Positions 8,420-14,942 of a stretch of DNA of 33,274 nt are shown one piece after another. The position numbers and the translations under genes were made by a program. The stretch comes from Bacteroidales bacterium (lineage in GTDB: Bacteria; Bacteroidota; Bacteroidia; Bacteroidales; UBA3824): positions 1 to 33,274 of the forward strand of contig JAKSLV010000019.1 of the NCBI GenBank assembly GCA_024401025.1, written 5' to 3'. Within the stretch, counting starts at the first letter, position 1. Each line of letters begins with the position of its first letter. The notes under the pieces were generated by a model. The model did no database searches. It saw only the letters and a program-made list of their open reading frames with translations, and was not told the DNA's origin.

Positions 8420-8544
8420 TTAAAAGAATTTTGGTTTTACGAGGAACACGAATTACCATGAATTATCACGAATTACCAAATATTTTTTTTATGAAAATTT
8501 ATGTAAATTCGTGGTAATTTATGTTTGAAAAGTAATTCTTTTAA
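8420..8544. repeat. Long extragenic dyad built from ~10 bp CACGAATTAC units
   Basis: The gap between lgt and the suhB-like gene (300 bp) is mostly this element. The left arm (8447-8477) has three ~10 bp units of the type ACGAATTACC. The right arm (8494-8523) repeats them inverted (AAATTCGTGGTAATTTATG). An outer pair TTAAAAGAATT (8420-8430) and AATTCTTTTAA (8534-8544) extends the symmetry, giving about 125 bp of imperfect dyad around a central T8 run. It holds no gene. Confidence 0.75.
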
Positions 8545-8584
8545 TTCTTTTTTATTCTTTAAATTTTTGGCGAAAGCAACTAAA

Positions 8585-8600
8585 AGCCGCCTTGGCGGCT
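8585..8600 (+). other. Short GC-rich hairpin in the likely leader of the suhB-like gene
   Basis: The perfect 7 bp stem AGCCGCC/GGCGGCT with a TT loop lies 31 bp before the ATG. There is no T run after it, so it is not a standard terminator. It may be a leader structure or a processing site. Confidence 0.4.
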
Positions 8601-8631
8601 GCAACCAACAATATTTTTGGATAAATACAAA

Positions 8632-9423
8632 ATGGATTACAAGGATATTTGCAAGCAGGTGGCTGATTTGGCCATCGAGACGGGGAAATATATACGCAGC
8701 GAGATTGCCGGTTTCGATTCGTCGAAGATAGAGACCAAAGGCAAGAACGATTTTGTGTCGTACGTCGACAAGACCACCGAGAAGAAACTGGTTGAAAAAC
8801 TCTCTCAGATAGTTCCTGAGGCTGGCTTCATTGCCGAGGAGGGCACTCGCAGCGACCGCGGCGAGGTCTACAACTGGATTGTGGACCCATTGGACGGCAC
8901 CACAAATTTCATCCACGGACTCTATCCCGTATGCATCAGCATAGCGCTTCAGGAAAACGGCAAAACCGTTGTGGGCGTGGTTTACGAGATTGGCCTTGGC
9001 GAGTGCTACACCGCAAGCCTCGGCGATGGTGCCTGTATGAACGGAAAGCCTATCCATGTATCTGAGCGCAAGACTCTTAAGGAATCGCTTGTGGGTACAG
9101 GGTTCCCGTATTCCGACTACAGCAAGCTCGACAGTTTCATGAAATCCATGGCCGACCTCATGCAGAACACTCACGGAATGCGCCGCATAGGATCGGCCGC
9201 CACCGACCTCATTTACGTGGCCTGCGGCAGGTTCGACTGTTTCTACGAGTATGGCCTCTCGCCATGGGACGTGGCTGCGGGCGCCTTTATCGTGGAAGAG
9301 GCCGGAGGCAAGGTAAGCGATTTCTCGGGCGGTGATAATTACATTTTCGGTCGTGAGATGCTGGCTGCCAACGCCCACGTTTTCAGCGAGTTTGTCAACA
9401 AGGTGAAATCCTATATGGAATAA
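8632..9423 (+). CDS. suhB: Inositol-monophosphatase family phosphatase (SuhB-like)
   Basis: This 263-residue enzyme is of the Mg2+-dependent IMPase superfamily. The metal-binding residues are visible: EE (69-70), DPLDGTTNF (85-93) and WDVAAG (212-217), with GSAATDLIYVACGRFD before the last motif. Known members hydrolyse inositol phosphates, PAP (CysQ) or related sugar phosphates; the full motif set and length fit the IMPase/SuhB branch best. The ATG at 8632 is chosen over a TTG five codons upstream. The stop codon overlaps the ATG of the following glycosyltransferase by one base (TAATG), so translation is probably coupled. Being in one unit with two glycosyltransferases suggests a role in glycan or phospho-sugar metabolism, which is inference. 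Confidence 0.9.
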   Translation: MDYKDICKQVADLAIETGKYIRSEIAGFDSSKIETKGKNDFVSYVDKTTEKKLVEKLSQIVPEAGFIAEEGTRSDRGEVYNWIVDPLDGTTNFIHGLYPVCISIALQENGKTVVGVVYEIGLGECYTASLGDGACMNGKPIHVSERKTLKESLVGTGFPYSDYSKLDSFMKSMADLMQNTHGMRRIGSAATDLIYVACGRFDCFYEYGLSPWDVAAGAFIVEEAGGKVSDFSGGDNYIFGREMLAANAHVFSEFVNKVKSYME

Positions 9424-10436
9424 TGAAAACCTCGTTAGTGATATTAAACTGGAACGGCGAGAAGTTTCTCCGCGATTATCTGCCTTCTGTGGTAAGGTTT
9501 TGCGAGAGTGCTGATGCTGAGGTTGTGGTGGCCGACAACGCCTCCACCGACGGCTCCATTGCGCTCTTGAAGTCTGATTTCCCGTCGGTCCGCATCATTC
9601 AGCTCGATAAGAACTATGGTTTTGCCGGCGGCTACAACAGGGCACTCGCTCAGGTGGATGCCGAGTATTACGTGCTCTGCAACAGCGACATAGAGCTTAG
9701 GATGGATGCCGTATCTCCGCTGATAAGGATGATGGATGCCGACAGTGAGATAGCAGTATCAGCCCCTAAGCTGAAATCGCTGCATCAGCCCGATATGTTT
9801 GAATATGCCGGCGCTGCTGGCGGATTTATCGACAAGTACGGCTATCCTTTCTGCCGCGGCCGCATCATGGATACCGTGGAGCGCGACGAGGGGCAATACA
9901 ACGATTCCTGCGAGATTTTCTGGGCCACGGGCGCTTTCATGGTGGTCCGCAGCAAGGTCTGGAAGGAGCTGGGCGGATTGGATGACAGTTTTTTCGCCCA
10001 CATGGAGGAGATAGATTTTTGCTGGCGCGTCCGCAATAAAGGTTACAAGGTAATGTATTGTGCTGATGCTGAGGCTATTCACTTGGGCGGCGGCACTCTG
10101 GAACAGGGAAATCCAAGAAAGATTTTCCTCAATTTCAGAAACTCGCTGTGGATGCTCATGAAGAACCTGCCGGGCAAAAGCCTCTTTATAACGCTGTATA
10201 TCAGGATGATGATGGACGGCGCATCGGCCATGGTGTATCTATGCAAGTTTCAGTTCTGCTATTTCTGGGCCGTGCTGAGGTCGCATCTGGCTTTCTACGC
10301 CAATATTCCGAGATTGTGGAAGGCGCGGAAAGAGCAAGCATCAGACCACGGAAAAAATGCCTGCGTGCTGGATGGCAGCATGGTGTGGCGATATATGATT
10401 AGGAAACAGAAAACATTCAACAAACTCTACAACTAA
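9423..10436 (+). CDS. Family 2 glycosyltransferase (WbbL/rhamnosyltransferase-like)
   Basis: This 337-residue GT-A fold enzyme is probably cytoplasmic and membrane-associated. It shows the nucleotide-sugar site VVVADNASTDGS (34-45), the DxD-equivalent LCNSDIEL (85-92), a GFAGGYN segment (66-72) and the catalytic-base region HMEEIDFCWRVRNKG (about 193-208). These match rhamnosyltransferase-like GT2 proteins used for polysaccharide assembly. The last 90 residues are hydrophobic and basic and likely anchor it to the membrane. It is translationally coupled to the upstream phosphatase (1 bp overlap), and the next glycosyltransferase starts directly after its stop codon. Donor and acceptor cannot be told from sequence. 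Confidence 0.92.
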   Translation: MKTSLVILNWNGEKFLRDYLPSVVRFCESADAEVVVADNASTDGSIALLKSDFPSVRIIQLDKNYGFAGGYNRALAQVDAEYYVLCNSDIELRMDAVSPLIRMMDADSEIAVSAPKLKSLHQPDMFEYAGAAGGFIDKYGYPFCRGRIMDTVERDEGQYNDSCEIFWATGAFMVVRSKVWKELGGLDDSFFAHMEEIDFCWRVRNKGYKVMYCADAEAIHLGGGTLEQGNPRKIFLNFRNSLWMLMKNLPGKSLFITLYIRMMMDGASAMVYLCKFQFCYFWAVLRSHLAFYANIPRLWKARKEQASDHGKNACVLDGSMVWRYMIRKQKTFNKLYN

Positions 10437-11165
10437 ATGGAGGACAAGAAGATAGTGATAATCCCTACCTACAAGGAACGGGAGAATATCGAGAACATTA
10501 TCCGCACCGTAATGGCGCTGGAGGGCAATTTTAATGTACTTATTATAGAGGACAACTCGCCCGACGGAACCGCCGACATCGTGAGATCGCTGATGCCGGA
10601 GTTCGACGGCAGGCTTTTCATGATAGAGCGCACCGGAAAACTGGGCCTCGGAACTGCCTATATCACAGGCTTTAAGTGGAGCCTGGAGCACGGCTACGAC
10701 TATATTTTTGAGATGGACGCTGATTTCTCGCATCCGCCTGAGAAGCTTATCGAGCTCCACAAGGCTTGCGCCGAGGATGGCTTTGATATGAGCATCGGCA
10801 GCCGCTATATATCTGGTGTTAACGTGGTTAACTGGCCCATCGGCCGTGTGCTGATGAGCTATTACGGATCGGCCTACGTGAGGTTTGTTACCCGCATGAA
10901 GATTATGGACACCACCGCCGGTTTCAAGTGTTACAGCCGCCGCGTGCTGGAGGCCATCGATCTCGACAAGGTCCGCATGAAGGGCTACGGTTTCCAGATA
11001 GAGATGAAGTTCACCGCCTGGAAGAAGAAATTCAAGATCAAGGAGGTGCCCATCATCTTCACCGACCGCAGCCTCGGCACCAGCAAGATGAGCACCAACA
11101 TCTTCGGCGAGGCCATCTGGGGCGTGCTGATGATGAAGATAAGGAGCTGGTTTACGAAGTATTAG
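10437..11165 (+). CDS. Polyprenol-phosphate mannosyltransferase-like GT2 (DPM1 family)
   Basis: This 242-residue soluble GT2 enzyme is related to dolichol/polyprenyl-phosphate mannose synthase. Motifs include IPTYKERENIENI (9-21), LIIEDNSPDGT (35-45), the metal-binding FEMDADFSHPPE (91-102), GSRY, and TDRSLGTSKMS near the end, all characteristic of DPM1-type proteins without the C-terminal membrane domain. Such enzymes charge a lipid carrier with a sugar from GDP-mannose or UDP-glucose for use outside the membrane. The ATG directly follows the stop of the previous glycosyltransferase. A strong hairpin terminator follows at 11176. Sugar identity is unknown. Confidence 0.93.
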   Translation: MEDKKIVIIPTYKERENIENIIRTVMALEGNFNVLIIEDNSPDGTADIVRSLMPEFDGRLFMIERTGKLGLGTAYITGFKWSLEHGYDYIFEMDADFSHPPEKLIELHKACAEDGFDMSIGSRYISGVNVVNWPIGRVLMSYYGSAYVRFVTRMKIMDTTAGFKCYSRRVLEAIDLDKVRMKGYGFQIEMKFTAWKKKFKIKEVPIIFTDRSLGTSKMSTNIFGEAIWGVLMMKIRSWFTKY

Positions 11166-11175
11166 GGGATAGAAG

Positions 11176-11210
11176 CGAAAAGCCGCATGTATGTGCGGCT
11201 TTTCGTTTCT
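11176..11210. terminator. Terminator between converging DPM1-like gene and ATPase 1
   Basis: The 12 bp perfect stem CGAAAAGCCGCA/TGCGGCTTTTCG has a six-base loop and a TTTCT tail on the plus strand. It ends one base before the stop codon of the converging ATPase gene, so it may act in both directions, though the T-rich tail is better on the plus strand. Confidence 0.8.
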
Positions 11211-12477
11211 AATCTTTCAGGCAGCCTATCGGAACTACCATAACATTGTCATCGCGCATATATGCGTATTTGCCTACTCCTGTAAGGACCATCATAAAAG
11301 ATGGCTGTTTCATTTTGTCGGTATCAATCTTGCTTGCAAGTGTTTTCAATGTCTGGGCACCTTCCTCTATGAGAGAGTCGCCGCCAAGTTTTATTTCTAT
11401 CAATCCGTAACTGCCATTCCTTAAATGTATTACAGCGTCGCACTCCAAGCCGTTTCGGTCTCGGAAATGGTAGATCTGTCCGTCGAGAGCATCAGCGTAA
11501 ACTCTTAGGTCTCTTATGCAAAGGGTCTCGAACATTAGGCCCATTGTATTCAGGTCGTTTATCAAGTCGTTGGGTCCCAAGCCCATAGCCGCCGTTCCGA
11601 TTGATGGGTCCACAAAATATCTGGTGTCGGCTGTACGGATGGCGGATTTGGAGCGGAGGTTGGGATTCCAAGCAGGAGAGTCTTCCACTACGAAAATTTT
11701 CTTGAGTGCCGATATATACGAAGATATCGTTTTGGTATCGGACTGGCTGTCGTTGGTTGACATATCTGCTGCAATGGTTCCAATGGTGGCCTGCGAGCCT
11801 TGGTTTCTGGCGTATGAACGCATCAGGAGTTTTACACGCTCAGGATTGCGTTGGATATTGTCGGTTCTTGAAATGTCGTATCTCACCACGGCGTCGAAAT
11901 AGTCTTTGGCCTGGTCGAGGGCTATGTCGTCATCGAAGAAGATGGAGCCCGGCCAACCACCACGGCAGATGAGGAATGCGAGTTTGTTGATGTCTATGTT
12001 GCTGATTCCTGATGCTTTTTTTCCTGCGAACAAGTCTCTGATGCTTACAGTTCCATTCGACTCACCCGATTCAAAAAGACTCATAGGCCGCATCGTCAGC
12101 CAAGAGAATCTGCCCGTTCCGCTGTGGCTGATGTCTTTGGTGTCGGGAGGCACTGCCGAACCCGTAAGGATAAACTGCCCCGGCTCACCACGCTGGTCAA
12201 CTTCGTAGCGCACCGCATCCCATATTTTGGGAGCAAGTTGCCATTCGTCGATAAGTCTTGGATTGTCGCCGGCTAAAAGGATTGCAGGATCCATCTCCGC
12301 AAGACGGATGTTCTGGTTTTTCTCGGCCGGGTTGTCCATAAGCAAGACGCTCTTTGACTGATGGCGTGCTGTGGTGGTTTTTCCGCACCATTTCGGCCCT
12401 TCTATCAAAACAGCACCCTTGCCGGCTAATTTTCGTTTTAAGATATTGTCTACTATTCTGTTACGGTATTCCTTCAT
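11209..12477 (-). CDS. AAA+ ATPase with DUF4143 and nuclease-like C-terminus (COG1373), copy 1
   Basis: This 422-residue protein has an AAA_14 ATPase domain: Walker A GPKWCGKT (27-34), a Walker B-like RLIDEWQ (74-80) and the sensor region TGSAVPP. The family-typical GRFSWLTMRPMSLFESGE leads into DUF4143. The C-terminus shows a PD-(D/E)xK-like pattern: ECDAV (Asp347), then LIEIKLG (Glu361, Lys363). Proteins of this family are common in Bacteroidetes and archaea and their function is not established. I chose the ATG at 12477 rather than a TTG at 12525, because the predicted promoter (-7 box 12502-12510) lies between them. Directly upstream is a five-unit 23 bp tandem array that fills the space up to the PARG gene. 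A paralogous gene with its own, different array lies at 17315-18661. Confidence 0.9.
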   Translation of the reverse strand: MKEYRNRIVDNILKRKLAGKGAVLIEGPKWCGKTTTARHQSKSVLLMDNPAEKNQNIRLAEMDPAILLAGDNPRLIDEWQLAPKIWDAVRYEVDQRGEPGQFILTGSAVPPDTKDISHSGTGRFSWLTMRPMSLFESGESNGTVSIRDLFAGKKASGISNIDINKLAFLICRGGWPGSIFFDDDIALDQAKDYFDAVVRYDISRTDNIQRNPERVKLLMRSYARNQGSQATIGTIAADMSTNDSQSDTKTISSYISALKKIFVVEDSPAWNPNLRSKSAIRTADTRYFVDPSIGTAAMGLGPNDLINDLNTMGLMFETLCIRDLRVYADALDGQIYHFRDRNGLECDAVIHLRNGSYGLIEIKLGGDSLIEEGAQTLKTLASKIDTDKMKQPSFMMVLTGVGKYAYMRDDNVMVVPIGCLKD

Positions 12478-12501
12478 AGCAAATATTAATAGTTCAACAC
12501 T

Positions 12502-12533
12502 GCAAAAATAACAAAATTCCGTCAAATGACGAA
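12502..12533 (-). promoter_or_regulatory. Promoter of ATPase 1, with its -33 region inside the tandem array
   Basis: On the minus strand TATTTTTGC (12502-12510) matches TAnnTTTG exactly and lies 25 bp ahead of the ATG. The -33 position, 19 bp further, reads TTCG (12530-12533) and falls within the first array unit. Occupancy of that unit would block the promoter or replace its weak -33 contact. Confidence 0.6.
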
Positions 12534-12627
12534 ATTTTATTGGGTCATTTGACGGAATTTTATTGGAGCGTTTGACGGAATTTTATTGGAGCATTTGACG
12601 GAAAATCATTGGGGCGTTTGACGGAAA
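12519..12627. repeat. Tandem operator-like array 1: five units at exact 23 bp spacing
   Basis: The motif TGACGG (TGACGA in the first copy) starts at 12527, 12550, 12573, 12596 and 12619, each step exactly 23 bp. Units 1-3 share TGACG, A/G, AATTTTATTGG; unit 4 is slightly diverged and unit 5 is cut short by the stop codon of the PARG gene (TCA at 12628-12630 on the plus strand). Next to the promoter the first unit forms the palindrome CGTCAAATGACG (12520-12531). The array occupies the whole intergenic space. There are no unique spacers, so this is not a CRISPR. See findings. Confidence 0.9.
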
Positions 12628-13458
12628 TCACCTCCCCATCACCTTCTTGAACACCTGATAGTTTTCTGTCTCGAAATCTCCGCAGTAGATGGCGAACTCT
12701 ATTGTGCGGAAGGCGTGGAGATAGTCGGGGAGGAGGGCCTTGTAGCTCTTGGCCACGAGCTCGGGATTGTTCTCGAATGCGCCGCATCCGAAAGCTCCTA
12801 TTACAACGGTGTCGGCCTCCTGACTGATGGCGGCATCCAATATGCGGGCTCCGCGCTTGTAGTGCAATATGCTCATTATCTGAGAGAAATCCTCTTTGTT
12901 GCGGATTTCGTATGGGCAGCCTCTTAGGTCGGGTGCTGCGGCTGTAATCACGTCAACATCAAACCAATCCTTCTCGTCCATCATCTCGGGCTTCAGGGTG
13001 TCGCTCTTGAATACTGTTACACCCGGCGAGTAGATTAGGTCGTTGTTGGCCATTGGGTTTCCTTCCTTGCGGTGTGGATTGTAGAACCTGTTGCGGCAGT
13101 CCTGAGTGGCAATGCAGGGATAAAGTGTCGAGATTCTGCAAAGGCATTCCTCCTGGGCGGTGCAGCCCTGAACAACGCCGCCTCCGGGTTCAAAGGAGTT
13201 GGCGAAGTTTAGCACGCATACCTTCCTGCCGATGGCGGTGTACTGGCGCGCTGCCTCCATGCTGCGGAACTTCGATACCCTTACTGTGGCCTCCTCCTCA
13301 TAGATGGCGTATTTGTCGGCATCGAACTGGAGTACGTCGCCCTCAAGGATTATCTTCTGACCCTTGAGGGTTTCCTCTATCGACCTCTTCAGGCTTTGAT
13401 TCGATTCGCACTTCTCCATCGAGTCGCGGAAGATTTTCTGATTTTCTAGCATTGACAT
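12628..13458 (-). CDS. Bacterial-type poly(ADP-ribose) glycohydrolase (TIGR02452/PARG family)
   Basis: This 276-residue protein carries the PARG catalytic signature GGG-x7-QEE (GGGVVQGCTAQEE, 92-104), followed by the family-typical CRISTLYPC segment, an aspartate-rich APDLRGC motif and the macrodomain-like VVIGAFGCGAFENNP (about 215-230). Bacterial-type PARG removes ADP-ribose polymers by acting on the terminal ribose-ribose bond; related proteins may act on other ADP-ribose adducts. I see no ADP-ribosyltransferase in the window. The start may be 13458 or the second Met at 13452. A consensus promoter lies 37 bp upstream. The stop codon abuts the 23 bp tandem array in front of ATPase 1, which is on the same strand. 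Confidence 0.9.
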   Translation of the reverse strand: MSMLENQKIFRDSMEKCESNQSLKRSIEETLKGQKIILEGDVLQFDADKYAIYEEEATVRVSKFRSMEAARQYTAIGRKVCVLNFANSFEPGGGVVQGCTAQEECLCRISTLYPCIATQDCRNRFYNPHRKEGNPMANNDLIYSPGVTVFKSDTLKPEMMDEKDWFDVDVITAAAPDLRGCPYEIRNKEDFSQIMSILHYKRGARILDAAISQEADTVVIGAFGCGAFENNPELVAKSYKALLPDYLHAFRTIEFAIYCGDFETENYQVFKKVMGR

Positions 13459-13494
13459 TTTTTCTCTGTTTTTGGGTTAATATGTAATTTATAC

Positions 13495-13527
13495 GCAAAA
13501 ATAAAGCCTTTTATTGTAAAAAGCAAG
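13495..13527 (-). promoter_or_regulatory. Promoter of the PARG gene
   Basis: On the minus strand CTTG (13524-13527), then 20 bp, then TATTTTTGC (13495-13503), an exact TAnnTTTG box. It lies 36 bp ahead of the start codon. Confidence 0.6.
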
Positions 13528-13547
13528 AAAAAAATGCAATTTTTTTT

Positions 13548-14786
13548 TCACCTCACCACCTTTGTCATCACCAGTCTGTGGCCGCGGTCCTTCATGAGCG
13601 TGGTGTACACGGCAATGAGGTACTCGTTCTGGGTGTTGAAATGGCTTCCGTGGTGATAATCCACAAAATTGCCGTCCTTGTCCCTTATCAGAAACATGTA
13701 GTTGTGCAGGCCCTGCTTTATGGTTGCAGTAACCTCCCATTGCTGATGCTCCTCATTGTAAATCAGGCGGCTATGGCTGTCGCATTGCCAGTTTGTGATG
13801 GCGCCGTAGAGGAAAATCTCGTGGTTGGTGAATCTGTCGTACTTCAGGGCGAAAGTGGCGTCCACATAGTCGCTCTCAAGGTCAAGGTTGAATGCGCGGT
13901 CGTTCTTCACGTAATATTGTCCGTTGATGTCGCCGCGGGTCTGGTAGGCGTTGTTGTATACGGCCGGAGTCATCACGTAGCGGTATCGCCCGGGCGTGTA
14001 GCTGATCTCGTCCACGCCCAGCGGACGGAAATGCACGTCCTTGGCATCCAGGAAATCAAACTCGTTGCCGCCGGGAAAAACGTTGCCGCCCTCGTTTTTG
14101 TGGTATTGAATCTCGTTGCCCAGATATCCGCTTATGTCCAGTTTTCTCCTAGAGCTGATGTCGCCGTTTTGCATGGCGTACACCTTTATATATCTGTCGG
14201 GGTTCGACACCCTCATCCTTGAATTGTCCACTGATACTTCCAGTTGCTGATACTGCATCTGATATTCAGGCAGAAACGGCTGCATCACCTTGCACCTTAT
14301 CTTGCCGCCCTCGTCCTCGTCGTACAGCATGAAATACTTTGTAAGCAGCGGAGTATCAGGGTCGTCGTCGTCATATATAGTTATCATGTAGTTGCCTGAT
14401 ATCGTGGGCTGTACGTCGCGGTTTGGGATGCTTAGGGTGTAGTGGCTGAACGTGGCCAGGGTATTGAACGAATTCTCGTAGTCCTGAAGCGGCCTGTCGT
14501 TGAACCCGTCGGCAAACTCGCTGAAATCCAGGTCGTCGGGCTGAAAATCGCTGTCGCAGTGGCATATCCTGTATGCCAGCGACGAGTAGTTGTCGTCCAG
14601 AATGTCGAACGTCAGGGTCACCTGGTCGCCCAGCCTCGCCATCGGATAGCCGAAATCGGCGCCCTCGGGCAGTATGCGCGCCGTCTTTATGTTGTTGGCT
14701 GATGCTTCTGCTATTATGTCCTGGGCGGCTGATGCGCAGGGGATGCACAGCATCAGGCCCGATAGAAATACGGAAAATCTGCTCAT
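13548..14786 (-). CDS. DUF5103 / type 9 secretion system plug-like protein
   Basis: This 412-residue exported protein has a signal peptide ending near CASA-AQ. The sequence matches my knowledge of the DUF5103 family, now named T9SS plug: an N-terminal immunoglobulin-like domain with RIxHCDxDF-type residues (YRICHCDSDFQPDDL, about 71-85), YTLSIPN, and SGNYMITIYDDDDPD (about 128-142). The C-terminal domain resembles a carbohydrate-binding or E-set fold (FLYGAITNWQ, about 322-331, then YMFLIRD). In Flavobacterium johnsoniae the plug protein closes the periplasmic side of the SprA translocon; the function here is inferred by family. No other T9SS gene is in the window. A putative porin gene lies upstream on the same strand, 156 bp away, with a hairpin between. 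Confidence 0.88.
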   Translation of the reverse strand: MSRFSVFLSGLMLCIPCASAAQDIIAEASANNIKTARILPEGADFGYPMARLGDQVTLTFDILDDNYSSLAYRICHCDSDFQPDDLDFSEFADGFNDRPLQDYENSFNTLATFSHYTLSIPNRDVQPTISGNYMITIYDDDDPDTPLLTKYFMLYDEDEGGKIRCKVMQPFLPEYQMQYQQLEVSVDNSRMRVSNPDRYIKVYAMQNGDISSRRKLDISGYLGNEIQYHKNEGGNVFPGGNEFDFLDAKDVHFRPLGVDEISYTPGRYRYVMTPAVYNNAYQTRGDINGQYYVKNDRAFNLDLESDYVDATFALKYDRFTNHEIFLYGAITNWQCDSHSRLIYNEEHQQWEVTATIKQGLHNYMFLIRDKDGNFVDYHHGSHFNTQNEYLIAVYTTLMKDRGHRLVMTKVVR

Positions 14787-14806
14787 GGTGTTGATGTGTA
14801 AATAAT

Positions 14807-14835
14807 AAAGGAGACCATTTGGTGTGGCCTCCTTT
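14807..14835 (-). terminator. Hairpin between the porin and the plug gene
   Basis: AAAGGAG (14807-14813) pairs with CTCCTTT (14829-14835) around a 15-base loop that can extend the stem through ACCA/TGG. On the minus strand it is followed by ATTATTT, so it may be a weak terminator of the porin transcript. The rest of the 156 bp gap (to 14942) shows nothing clear. Confidence 0.4.
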
Positions 14836-14942
14836 GCGGTTAATTCTGGGATAGGTTTTTGGTTTTAAAGAAAGTTCCCTCGTGTTTTCTGATTATATAA
14901 CACACGGATCGGTGCCTACCCTAATGCAAAATGCAAATTTTT

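Noticed and set aside
8585-8600. The AGCCGCC/GGCGGCT hairpin as a terminator
   Set aside because: No T tract follows, and lgt already has a proper terminator at 8361.
12478-12525. TTG start at 12525 adding 16 residues to ATPase 1
   Set aside because: It would place the start inside the array and upstream of the exact -7 box; the family-typical start MKEYRNRI follows the promoter.
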